Positions 34,845-43,165 of a stretch of DNA of 64,000 nucleotides are shown one piece after another (positions within the stretch are counted from its first letter, which is position 1; every line of letters begins with the position of its first letter). The stretch is taken from NCBI RefSeq assembly GCF_050314255.1, contig NZ_JBNPMZ010000010.1:1-64000 (forward strand). The letters are read 5' to 3'. Made by a program: the position numbers and the translations under genes. The stretch comes from Claveliimonas sp034178805 (lineage in GTDB: Bacteria; Bacillota; Clostridia; Lachnospirales; Lachnospiraceae). The notes beneath the pieces were generated by a model. It was given only the letters and a program-made list of their open reading frames with translations, searched no databases and was not told the origin of the DNA.

Positions 34845-37025
34845 TTAATTTTCATCTGTCGGTTTTTCTTCAGATTCTTCCTTCGTCGGATTCTTATTCT
34901 CACGGCGTTCCAATAAGGCTGCAATAATACGGTTAGTCAATCGGTTCTCATCAGCCTTTGCTTCTGCTTTCGCTCTTGCTTTTGCTTCCTTCTCCGCCTG
35001 TTTCACTGCTGCCTTTTCCCGTTTTTCAGCCTGTTCACGGGAAATTTTCTCGGAAGCTGCTGCTTCTTCGGCGTCCCTTCTTGCCTGAGACGCCTCTTCC
35101 GCTGCCGCCTCTGCCTCCTGCACTTTCGCTTTGGCCTCTTCCTTTGCCTGACGTATCTCTGCTTCTGCCTGCTGACGAGCCTTTGCCAGCTCTTCTTCCA
35201 CCTGACGGCGCATTGCTTCCATCTGGGCTTCTGCCTGACGGCGGATTTCCTCAATCTGAGCCTGGGCATTTTCCTGCGCTTCTCTCACCTGACTCTGGGC
35301 AGTTGCACGAGCTTCAGCAACTTGTGCTTCGGCAGACTCCCGCGCCTCTCTCACCTGCGTTTCCGCATTCTCGCGGGCTTCTGCTACTTGTGCTTTTGCA
35401 CTTTCACGTGCTTCTGCCACCTGAGACTCTGCATTCTCACGGGTCTCGCGGCTCTGTCTCTCAGCCTCTGTCTTCGCTGCTTCTATTGCACTGTCAGCCT
35501 GGCGACGCATCTCTGCCACCTGCGTTTCCGCATTCTCGCGGGTCTCTGCCACTCGTGCTTCAGCACTCGCCTGAGCCTCTCTTACCTGGGTTTCAGCACA
35601 CTCACGGATTTCAGCGACCTGCGCTTCCGCACTTTCACGAGCCTTCCTGCTCTGTTTCTCAGCTTCGGCTTTCGCTTCCTTAATTGCCTTGTCTGCCTGA
35701 CGATGTGCCTCTGCGACCTGCGCTTCGGCATTTTCATGCGCCACTTTAATCTGAGCCTGCGCATTATCCTGTGCCTCTTTCACTTGCATTTCCGCGCTCT
35801 GCTGAGCTGCAAAAATCTGTTCTTCCGCCAGCTGCTGGGTCTCAAACATCTGGGACTGCATCTGCCAACGCTCGTTCTCCAGCTGTACCTCCGCGTCCAT
35901 ACGGGCTTCCTCAGCCGCCTTACGAAGAGCAGTCTCTTCCTCCAGCTTCGCTTCTGCATCAAGCTGTGCCTGCGTCACTTCTTCTATAATAACCTTGCGG
36001 ACTTCTACATCCGGAATGTTGTAGTCATCCACAATCTGTTCTTCTATTTCCTTAATAAATTTCGGTTTGACCACACTGTGTTTATGAGCTTCCGCTTCTT
36101 CCAGCTGACGAGGATCATTTTCCAGTAAACTCTTAAATACGGTGTAGTTCGTGATCAGATTGGTATATAACTGAATCAGATATTCCTCGTCAAATTCCAG
36201 AGCGGAATCTCTGGCATCGATGGTATAACCAACCTCATCATAACTCTCCAGGAACTGCCACAACTTATAGCAGGTACGATAATTGGGATCCTTCATCATC
36301 AGGTTCGTTCTCTGAATCGGACTTCGTACTTTGGCACATCCGGCCATCAGGCTGCAGAAAGAACTGTTCCTGAGCGCCATCACCATACGTCTTACACGGT
36401 CGATCCGCATGAAGACCTGCATATTATCATTGTCGTTTTCCGCAAAGCTCTGAAGATTCTTGATCTTCATCTCGATCTTGTATTCAATCTGCTCGTAAGC
36501 ATCATCCACTTTACTCTCCATTGTGAGCGTATTGCGGGTCTCATCTCCCGTAGACCAGAAGATGACATCTGTACGTTTATCGATAAAGGTTACCAGACGC
36601 TGAATCAGATGATAAATAAAGCGGTTCTCATAGAGATCGTAGCTCTCATCCGCGGATACGTTCAGTACCCGGGTAGGATGAATCTCCCCATCCTCATCAC
36701 TGGCAATAAACTGCGTGTTCATGCTCAGATGACGTACACTGTCTGCCGATATCTTGCGGGCCAGTGCCACCGGCACTACTTCCTCTACAGTCGTTATAAA
36801 ACGGCGCGGCTTCTCAATAATCGTATTGATCGCATCCAGACTGTCCTCAATCGTAGTAAGCCATCGCTCATCTACCACCTTATGCAGAACCTGATGCGTC
36901 TGCTGCAGGGTAGTATTCCCAGCCTGCACCATCTCAAACAGATATTGGAAATACCGGTCACTTTCCAGCGTTTCCCCCACTTTTTCGATATATTTCAGAT
37001 AGAGATCATTAATTGTATATTCCAT
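34845..37025 (-). CDS. DUF2357-type protein with long hendecad coiled coil
   Basis: A 726-residue cytosolic protein. Residues 1-340 resemble DUF2357, with the family feature YDLYENRFIYHLIQRL at 129-144. In known relatives DUF2357 is joined to a PD-(D/E)XK nuclease and works with a McrB-like ATPase. Here no nuclease follows; residues 350-700 form a continuous helix. From about 410 to 650 it is built of 11-residue units such as AQVAEARENAE and TQVREARESAE, a right-handed coiled-coil or amphipathic repeat. The coding DNA shows 33-bp repetition. It lies 13 bases after the AAA+ gene and 2 before a signal peptidase gene. GAGGAAG precedes ATG 37025. Role unknown; I infer a scaffold or adaptor for the ATPase. 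Confidence 0.75.
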   Translation of the reverse strand: MEYTINDLYLKYIEKVGETLESDRYFQYLFEMVQAGNTTLQQTHQVLHKVVDERWLTTIEDSLDAINTIIEKPRRFITTVEEVVPVALARKISADSVRHLSMNTQFIASDEDGEIHPTRVLNVSADESYDLYENRFIYHLIQRLVTFIDKRTDVIFWSTGDETRNTLTMESKVDDAYEQIEYKIEMKIKNLQSFAENDNDNMQVFMRIDRVRRMVMALRNSSFCSLMAGCAKVRSPIQRTNLMMKDPNYRTCYKLWQFLESYDEVGYTIDARDSALEFDEEYLIQLYTNLITNYTVFKSLLENDPRQLEEAEAHKHSVVKPKFIKEIEEQIVDDYNIPDVEVRKVIIEEVTQAQLDAEAKLEEETALRKAAEEARMDAEVQLENERWQMQSQMFETQQLAEEQIFAAQQSAEMQVKEAQDNAQAQIKVAHENAEAQVAEAHRQADKAIKEAKAEAEKQSRKARESAEAQVAEIRECAETQVREAQASAEARVAETRENAETQVAEMRRQADSAIEAAKTEAERQSRETRENAESQVAEARESAKAQVAEARENAETQVREARESAEAQVAEARATAQSQVREAQENAQAQIEEIRRQAEAQMEAMRRQVEEELAKARQQAEAEIRQAKEEAKAKVQEAEAAAEEASQARRDAEEAAASEKISREQAEKREKAAVKQAEKEAKARAKAEAKADENRLTNRIIAALLERRENKNPTKEESEEKPTDEN

Positions 37026-37038
37026 TTATCTTCCTCTT

Positions 37039-38676
37039 TTAATACAGATTCTGAATTCTGGTCAGGTAAGCCCTGCTGTCCGGCATCTCTGATTTACCGA
37101 AGATCTTCTCAATATAACCGATCAGACCTTTGATCTCGTCACGGACAAAGCTTACATTTAAACTTTCAAATTTCTTCAATACTTTCCGGGCAACAATGTA
37201 GTCCATACCGCCAAGTTCCGTGCCTCCGCATGCTACATACACCGGAATGAAATCATACATCTGTTTAATAATACGGTTACCAAACGCCAGCTTGAAACGG
37301 GTCTGCAGATAAGTATCCAGCTTCTCCATCTTCTCAAGTGTTTCCTCACTGATCGGATGCTCCTCTTTCGCACGGACGAACATTTCCTCCAGATGCGCAC
37401 AGGTAACATAGCACTTCGGCTGCGGCTCACATTCGAATGCCTCCGCACGCTCATTCAACTCAATCGGGATCGCACGGTCGTACACCTTATCTGTAATTGT
37501 AAATGTAGAATCGTCGTTGTTCGCCGTTCCTACGAACCACAGGGTATCGGATACGGAAATCTTACCGCCATCCAGCAGCTTCGGATCCTCCGGCCATGCG
37601 GTAGATACCAGATCCAGCACCCACTCATCATGGCTTGGCATTTCGAGTACGGAAAGCATTTCCGCAAAATAATATTCGATACGCGCCAGGTTCATCTCGT
37701 CAAGCACAATAAAGCTCGGATCTTCACGATAACCGGCTTCATACAATGCACGCAGGAATTCGGTTTCGTTAAACCGCTTGGAAAATTCATTAAAATATCC
37801 CAACAGCTCCGTACGGTCACGATAAGACGGCTGAACAGACACCATCGTAGCCGGATTGTCCAGATAACGGCTGAAAGAGTACGGAAGACTGGTCTTACCT
37901 GTACCGGAAATACCTTCCAGAATCAGCAGTTTGCTGGCTGCCATACCTGCCACAAAGCGGCGGATAATCTCCGGTGTATAATAAAGATGCATCTGACTTG
38001 CCGCAAATAGTCTGTAATTTTCTACAAACTCTTCCAATGTAATCACATCGTCGAATTCCGGTCTGATATAATCCTGATATTTCTGATCCACCAGATCCAG
38101 CTTCGGGAATCTCTGAATCCCCGTAAAATCCTTCTTACCGGATGATCCATCTGCCTGAAGATTGCCACTTGCCACTTTAATCTCTGCGGACTGGATCACA
38201 GCTCCGCCGGCACCCGCCGGAGCATTGCCGCTTACATTTTCCACCGTAGGTATCACATCATCGGTCAGTGCAGACGCTCCCATGTAAGGAATCCTCTCCA
38301 CACCGCCCATGGTATTCACCTTCATGGCCAATATCTTATTCTTCTCGTCTATCAGGCTCAGAACCTGCTTGTTCAGTCTTCCAATCTCTTTATACAGTGT
38401 AGCATTGTCTTCCTTGTCCGCTTTCAATCGGATATGAAGAATCCACCTGCGTATGAGGATCACAATCAAAAGAATCGGAATAGCCATCAAAACCAGCATC
38501 AGGAGCACTGCAAGAACTTTTGCAACAATGCTCAGCGTTCCAAAATACGTACCAAAGATTGTAAAATAGTCCAGCCAGCCTATGACAAATACCTTCGCGA
38601 TTGCCACAAACAGGGCTGTGAGATTGTAAATTACCTGCGCAATCAGTTCATAAGCAAACTTCAAAAAGTCACTCAT
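37039..38676 (-). CDS. Membrane-anchored McrB-like AAA+ ATPase
   Basis: A 545-residue protein. Two hydrophobic segments (about 12-36 and 46-77) anchor the N-terminus, a short coiled coil follows (85-118), then a linker, and an AAA+ module of the McrB/dynein-related group: Walker A GISGTGKTS (254-263), Walker B FIVLDEMNLAR (322-332), sensor-1 region GTANNDDS (near 385). Ordinary McrB-type proteins are soluble and act with a nuclease; a transmembrane version beside signal peptidases is unusual. It begins 2 bases after the SipW gene and is followed by the DUF2357 gene, its usual kind of partner. I infer ATP-driven remodelling or ordering of the exported proteins of this locus at the membrane. 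Confidence 0.85.
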   Translation of the reverse strand: MSDFLKFAYELIAQVIYNLTALFVAIAKVFVIGWLDYFTIFGTYFGTLSIVAKVLAVLLMLVLMAIPILLIVILIRRWILHIRLKADKEDNATLYKEIGRLNKQVLSLIDEKNKILAMKVNTMGGVERIPYMGASALTDDVIPTVENVSGNAPAGAGGAVIQSAEIKVASGNLQADGSSGKKDFTGIQRFPKLDLVDQKYQDYIRPEFDDVITLEEFVENYRLFAASQMHLYYTPEIIRRFVAGMAASKLLILEGISGTGKTSLPYSFSRYLDNPATMVSVQPSYRDRTELLGYFNEFSKRFNETEFLRALYEAGYREDPSFIVLDEMNLARIEYYFAEMLSVLEMPSHDEWVLDLVSTAWPEDPKLLDGGKISVSDTLWFVGTANNDDSTFTITDKVYDRAIPIELNERAEAFECEPQPKCYVTCAHLEEMFVRAKEEHPISEETLEKMEKLDTYLQTRFKLAFGNRIIKQMYDFIPVYVACGGTELGGMDYIVARKVLKKFESLNVSFVRDEIKGLIGYIEKIFGKSEMPDSRAYLTRIQNLY

Positions 38677-38678
38677 AT

Positions 38679-39401
38679 TTATTCATCCTCTTCGTCTTTC
38701 TTTGCTTCTTTATTCGCTCCTTTGCTCGCTTCCAGCTCCGCAATTTTTGCCTCTGCCTCTGCCTTCAGGCGTCTCGCCTCCTCCAGCGCCGCTTCAGCTT
38801 CATCTACTTTCGCTTTCGCAAGTTCCTTCTCTTTTGCCTCTTCTACTGCAATTGCTTTCTTCAGATTAATACTTACCATAACAAGATGATAAATCTGATA
38901 GATGAAAAACAGAAGAAGCGGAAGCACAATTACGATCAGGAATCCCATACTGCTGGAAAGGAATTCCATAATCTTTCCAAAACCGGACAGCTTATTTACA
39001 TACTTACCTACGATATCCCCGTCTGATATCACATGTGTGTCCGCCATATCATTATTATCACCCTTGGTAGTATAACTGCGAACACCATTCATTTCCGTGA
39101 TACTCTCAATACGGTGAGTATTCAATGCATACTCATTATTGATAATCGTGTGGAAGGTAATAACATCTCCCTCTTTCAGTGCCGCGGTGTCACATTTTTT
39201 AATAAAAATCAAATCTCCCGCATAAAAGGTGGGTGCCATAGAATCGGATTCTACGATCATGGGTGTGAATCCACCCAGACTGGCAACATTATTCTGATCT
39301 CTGGTCGCCAGCGTAGTAAATGCAAACAGGGCGGCCAGCAGGATAATTGCCCACAAAATAATGCTAATTACAACTGTAACACCACGTTTTACTGCTTTCA
39401 T
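38679..39401 (-). CDS. SipW-type signal peptidase I (first copy)
   Basis: A 240-residue signal peptidase of ER/SipW type. Membrane helix at 9-31, catalytic serine in ESDSMAPTF (S54), His of NTHRIES (H96), second membrane helix near 152-174. Unlike usual SipW, it ends in about 60 residues of charged cytosolic coiled coil (AEAALEEARRLKAEAEAKIAE), which could bind the coiled-coil DUF2357 protein. GAGAGGTAC precedes ATG 39401. It directly follows four genes for proteins with SipW-type signal sequences, its likely substrates. Confidence 0.92.
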   Translation of the reverse strand: MKAVKRGVTVVISIILWAIILLAALFAFTTLATRDQNNVASLGGFTPMIVESDSMAPTFYAGDLIFIKKCDTAALKEGDVITFHTIINNEYALNTHRIESITEMNGVRSYTTKGDNNDMADTHVISDGDIVGKYVNKLSGFGKIMEFLSSSMGFLIVIVLPLLLFFIYQIYHLVMVSINLKKAIAVEEAKEKELAKAKVDEAEAALEEARRLKAEAEAKIAELEASKGANKEAKKDEEDE

Positions 39402-39427
39402 GTATGTACCTCTCTTTACTATATTCT

Positions 39428-40243
39428 CTAATTCTGTTCGGCTCCGTTCAGTTCATTTCCATTTTCATCCGTTCCGACAAATCGCAGCTGTATGGAATAA
39501 TCCGCTCCCTTGAGCGCATCTGTACAATTCTCGTCCGTTCCTTCCATCCAGACATGGACGATGACCGGCTGATCCGTTTCCTTTTTCAGTGAAAATAACT
39601 CGTTGTCATTATTATACGTCATCGCCCCACCCTGAGGCAATCCAAATATCTTCCCATTCCCGGATGCCGTACTGGTATTTCCCATTCCCGGATCATAAAC
39701 AAACGTCCGGTTGTCAACGGTAAAGCTAATCCTCATAGCCTCAGCCAGTCCCGCTGCTCCCGATGTGATCTCGGTACCATCATTTTTCTGGCTTGTACTG
39801 TCTGCACTGGACAAATGCACGACCATATTCTCAAGTGCCATAAAGTGAAGTGTAAATTCCAGATAGGAACCCTTTGTACTTTCCACCACCGTTCCGTTTT
39901 CCAGTGTAAATGTCGTATAGTCCGCAGTCGTTACCGGTTCCAGCGGGGTCTCCCGCATGTCGAAGCCCTTCTCCTGCCTCATGCGGTCTGCAATCTGCTC
40001 AAACCCGAGAGTCTTTACATAGTCATCAAATGACCGATGTGCATCCAGATCAAATCTCAGATTGGCTCCCGTAGTAATCTCCATATTCATACTCCGGACT
40101 TTCGTTCGATCCGCAATGGAAAACCATGCGATCGTTGCTGCCGTTACACTGACCAGAGCCAGTAACACAAGAAGCACAGACGTCATAGCCGCCTGTCGGG
40201 TACTTTGCCCCTCTCTCCGGGCAGATTTTTCTCTCTTTCCCAT
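39428..40243 (-). CDS. SipW-dependent exported protein, paralogue 4
   Basis: A 271-residue TasA/camelysin-like exported protein. A basic N-terminus is followed by a signal segment ending TAATIAWFS, the pattern of SipW-cleaved signals. The mature part is beta-rich with LEPVTTADYTTF and, near the end, WMEGTDENCTDAL. The last motif corresponds to EGCDxDC in the three sister proteins, but the first Cys is Thr, so a disulfide here would be lost. AGGAGG precedes ATG 40243; the frame is open further upstream but without a ribosome site. Confidence 0.85.
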   Translation of the reverse strand: MGKREKSARREGQSTRQAAMTSVLLVLLALVSVTAATIAWFSIADRTKVRSMNMEITTGANLRFDLDAHRSFDDYVKTLGFEQIADRMRQEKGFDMRETPLEPVTTADYTTFTLENGTVVESTKGSYLEFTLHFMALENMVVHLSSADSTSQKNDGTEITSGAAGLAEAMRISFTVDNRTFVYDPGMGNTSTASGNGKIFGLPQGGAMTYNNDNELFSLKKETDQPVIVHVWMEGTDENCTDALKGADYSIQLRFVGTDENGNELNGAEQN

Positions 40244-40253
40244 ACTCAGCCTC

Positions 40254-41117
40254 CTATTCTTCCAATATTCCATAGAAGGCAAGATGCAGATCCAGTTCAT
40301 CCAGACCGATACTGTTCGAACAATCCGGATCACATCCTTCTATATAAAAATAAATATCTACCGTATATATCTGATTCAAATTCATATAAAGCAGCGGTGC
40401 TGCCGGAAGCACTGCTCCGGAATCATTCATAATGATTGTCCTGTCTGCCAGGGGTATAGAAGGATCTGCCACAGCTGATAACGTTCCCCCGGAACTTTTG
40501 AGCACCTGTCCGTCTGCCAGGATTTCTCCATTGATACTGGTATTCCGAATCTGCTGTTCCTCCGGATTACTGGTATTGCTCAGATAGAAAATTGCCGGAT
40601 TTCCACCATCAAAGGTAAGCCCCAGTCTTGCCGCATTGAGAACCAGTCCTCCATCCGATTGTGCCAGTGCACCTCCTGCTTCATTGTCCTCGTCCAGATA
40701 TAATGCCATCCTTCCGCTGACGCTGTCTCCCTGTGCCAAAGCACGCAGATAGATGCGTCCGTGATAATAATAATTCTCATCCGTTACCGTACGGAAGCTT
40801 TCTGCCATATCCCCTCTTGAAGAAGGATTATAAACAAAGCTATTCAAATCTGCCGTAGATACCGGCATCAGCTCAGAAAGCGCTGTCCGGTTCATCTGAA
40901 TAATCGCGGCTTCACTCGAAGCCTGAAAATTATTCCCGCCCTCAGAACTGATCTGCAGCTCGAGCGTATCCGTACCTGACCGTGCCGTCGCCTTATCGGT
41001 ATTAACCAGACGATTCGAGGTAAACCATGCATAGGTTGCAGCAGACAATGCCAACGCTGCAGCTATCATGGTCACTCCCACAGCCCAAGCCCTGAATTTC
41101 TTATAAAATCCCATCAT
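40254..41117 (-). CDS. SipW-dependent exported protein, paralogue 3
   Basis: A 287-residue exported protein, signal segment ending SAATYAWFT near residue 32. The mature part has LMPVSTADLNSF (near 83) and ends in YIEGCDPDCSNS and a last strand LDLHLAFYG. Related to the neighbours on either side and, by signal type, to TasA/camelysin; probably a fibre or matrix subunit. Start ATG 41117 with AAGGAGG 8 bases upstream. Gap to next gene 10 bases. Confidence 0.85.
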   Translation of the reverse strand: MMGFYKKFRAWAVGVTMIAAALALSAATYAWFTSNRLVNTDKATARSGTDTLELQISSEGGNNFQASSEAAIIQMNRTALSELMPVSTADLNSFVYNPSSRGDMAESFRTVTDENYYYHGRIYLRALAQGDSVSGRMALYLDEDNEAGGALAQSDGGLVLNAARLGLTFDGGNPAIFYLSNTSNPEEQQIRNTSINGEILADGQVLKSSGGTLSAVADPSIPLADRTIIMNDSGAVLPAAPLLYMNLNQIYTVDIYFYIEGCDPDCSNSIGLDELDLHLAFYGILEE

Positions 41118-41134
41118 TGGCACTGCCTCCTTCC

Positions 41135-41965
41135 TTATTTTTCTACGCCGGCAAATGCAAGTGCGAGTTCAATATCCTTACTCTGCACTTCACCGATACA
41201 ATTATCATCGCAGCCTTCCAGATAAAGCCAGTACTCCACTGTTCCCACCTCATCTGCCTGCAAAGTACAAAGAACAGTATTACCTGCTGCCGGTTCACCA
41301 TCCGTTCCCTGCTCAACTGCCATATACCCGGACAATGCCACTGCCGGATCAGCAGTAAAAGAAGCCGAACCACTGTTATCCACCGCCGAAACTACCGTTC
41401 CGCTCTGTGGCACGGTCCGCGTCGCGGAAGCCCCTGCCGTATTTCCCATATCATCTAACTGAAAAATATATGTATTCGTCCCGCTGTTTGTGCTGATCCG
41501 AAGACCCAGGCGAAGAGCCGCAAGAGTCTGAGCATCTCCTCCGAGACTCAGTCCGGATCTGTAAAGATACACATCACAGGCGCTCTGTTCAGATTTTAAA
41601 TAAACCTTCCCATGCATAGCACTGCTGTTAATACTATCTGTTGCATCGGCAAACAGGATAGAAATCCCCTGCCTGTTCTGTCCCTTTGCTGTATAAAATC
41701 GATTCAGATCCACAGTAGAAACCGGACGCAGGGAAGTCACCGTTCCATCCAGCACCAATGTACACTCCTTGGCAAACTCCCCATTCGGATTATTTGCGAT
41801 GAGAAGGCTGGCACCTCCCTCACTTATGGTGCTGCTCATAGGTGTAACATTAGTAGTCGGGTTAAAGGTAAACCATGCATAGGTAGCCGCAATAAAAATA
41901 ACAGCCAGAACAACCAGCCAGACATATGCCAGATATACTGTTCTACGCAGCTTTTTCTTTTCCAT
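41135..41965 (-). CDS. SipW-dependent exported protein, paralogue 2
   Basis: A 276-residue exported protein, signal segment ending FIAATYAWF near residue 32, then FNPTTNV. Carries LRPVSTVDLNRF (near 78), HGKVYLKS, and YLEGCDDNCIGEV with final strand LALAFAG. Same layout as the sister proteins. AAGGAGA precedes ATG 41965. Confidence 0.85.
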   Translation of the reverse strand: MEKKKLRRTVYLAYVWLVVLAVIFIAATYAWFTFNPTTNVTPMSSTISEGGASLLIANNPNGEFAKECTLVLDGTVTSLRPVSTVDLNRFYTAKGQNRQGISILFADATDSINSSAMHGKVYLKSEQSACDVYLYRSGLSLGGDAQTLAALRLGLRISTNSGTNTYIFQLDDMGNTAGASATRTVPQSGTVVSAVDNSGSASFTADPAVALSGYMAVEQGTDGEPAAGNTVLCTLQADEVGTVEYWLYLEGCDDNCIGEVQSKDIELALAFAGVEK

Positions 41966-42001
41966 ACACAGTCTCCTTCCTCAATTAATTTCCATTTAAC
42001 A

Positions 42002-42868
42002 CTATCCCTGTGCATATCCGGCAAATGAGAGTGCCAGATTCTTAAGTGTTTTTCCGCACAGGCTCCGCGTGCAATCCTGATCACAGCCCTCCAGCCAGAT
42101 ATAAATATCCACCTGCACCGACTCGCCATAATCATTACCAGTACCGCTCACGGTACAAATCTTCAATGACTCATCCTTCAAAGTAACGGCTCCGCTCTCG
42201 GAATCGTAAACGCAGAAATTCCTGCTGTCATAAGGCTCAAACGGGAGCGTCGTTCCATCCGTCTTCGTGGAATCCAGAACATATCCCTCTTTTCCCGTAG
42301 CCGTGTTATACTCTTTCTCCGGATTCTCCGCATCATTGATCGCGAAAATATATTCTCCGCTCTCGCCCTGATCCTTCCCGGCATAATGAGGAACAATCCC
42401 CACACGAATCGCTGTAGATATGGGCAGGTTCTCATCATCATCCTCATATCCTATGCCGGATAAATACACATCCAGCTTCTCATGATTCGTCCGAATATAT
42501 AATGATGTCTTATAATAATCACTCGTCTCACTGGGACCAAACAGGTTCGCCACCAGCTTCGGCTGCGTCTCATCTCCGTTGGTAAAACCAAGCACCTTCT
42601 GAAATCCATTGGAAATTTTGTTTGTCGATACCGGATTCAGCCATCCGTTAAACTCCTCCAGTACCGTTGCCGATCCATACCCTTCACTATATTGATTGGA
42701 AATTTCCAAAGAAACACCCGTACCTGCCGCCATATGAACTTTTGTCGTATGAGAACTGGTATGGTAAATATACCATGCAAATGTCGCTGCCACGATAGCA
42801 AACAAAGCTGCCAGAAGTGCTAATAAGGCAAACACAAGATTTCGTTTCAAACGTTTTGTCGTACTCAA
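42002..42868 (-). CDS. SipW-dependent exported protein, paralogue 1
   Basis: A 288-residue exported protein, the first gene of the second transcription unit. Signal segment LAALFAIVAATFAWY; mature part with LNPVSTNKISNGF and WLEGCDQDCTRSL, last strand LALSFAG. GAAGAGG lies 8 bases before the TTG at 42868; another TTG at 42895 lacks a ribosome site. Promoter at 42944-42972. Confidence 0.82.
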   Translation of the reverse strand: MSTTKRLKRNLVFALLALLAALFAIVAATFAWYIYHTSSHTTKVHMAAGTGVSLEISNQYSEGYGSATVLEEFNGWLNPVSTNKISNGFQKVLGFTNGDETQPKLVANLFGPSETSDYYKTSLYIRTNHEKLDVYLSGIGYEDDDENLPISTAIRVGIVPHYAGKDQGESGEYIFAINDAENPEKEYNTATGKEGYVLDSTKTDGTTLPFEPYDSRNFCVYDSESGAVTLKDESLKICTVSGTGNDYGESVQVDIYIWLEGCDQDCTRSLCGKTLKNLALSFAGYAQG

Positions 42869-42943
42869 ACCATGTACCTCTTCTCTGTTATTCAATCCTC
42901 AAAACACCCTAAAAATGGGCATAGGTATACCATTACATAATAA

Positions 42944-42972
42944 ATTATAAAAGAAGTGCTCTGATATTTCAA
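42944..42972 (-). promoter_or_regulatory. Promoter P2 of the SipW/AAA+ locus
   Basis: TTGAAA (42967-42972), 17-base spacer, TATAAT (42944-42949), followed by TTATTATG. It should drive the four paralogues, both signal peptidases, the ATPase and the DUF2357 gene. Sequence around the -10 (CTTCTTTTATAAT..ATTATG) closely matches P1 at 56453. Confidence 0.85.
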
Positions 42973-43082
42973 CAGGAAGACGAAAATTACCTTGACGCAG
43001 ACAAGAAATCCCGACTATCTTTCTGACATTCAAATGAATAGATGAACTAATTTTTCAAATAACGGTGTATGGTGAAGGGATA

Positions 43083-43153
43083 GAGTCAAAAGGGAGGGGA
43101 CAGGTTCCGTGACTCATTAATAAGTCGCGGAACCTGTCCCTCCTTTTGGCTCT
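43083..43153. repeat. Large imperfect palindrome, REP-like, inside the locus
   Basis: About 30 bases on each side (from GAGTCAAAAGGGA and GGGGACAGGTTCCG on the left to CGGAACCTGTCCC and CTCCTTTTGGCTC on the right) pair with few mismatches around a short A/T loop. It stands 12 bases past the stop of the giant gene and upstream of P2, where it may end the first transcript. GGGGACAGGTTCC is shared with the palindrome piece at 63565. Confidence 0.88.
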
Positions 43154-43165
43154 CCAGCTCATTCC

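Noticed and set aside
35100..35800. CRISPR or satellite repeat
   Set aside because: The repetition is explained by a coding sequence for 11-residue coiled-coil units in a single long frame.
34958..36128. Long plus-strand frames opposite the coiled-coil gene
   Set aside because: Leu/Pro-rich or Cys/Leu-rich low-complexity shadows of the 33-bp repeats coding for the hendecads.
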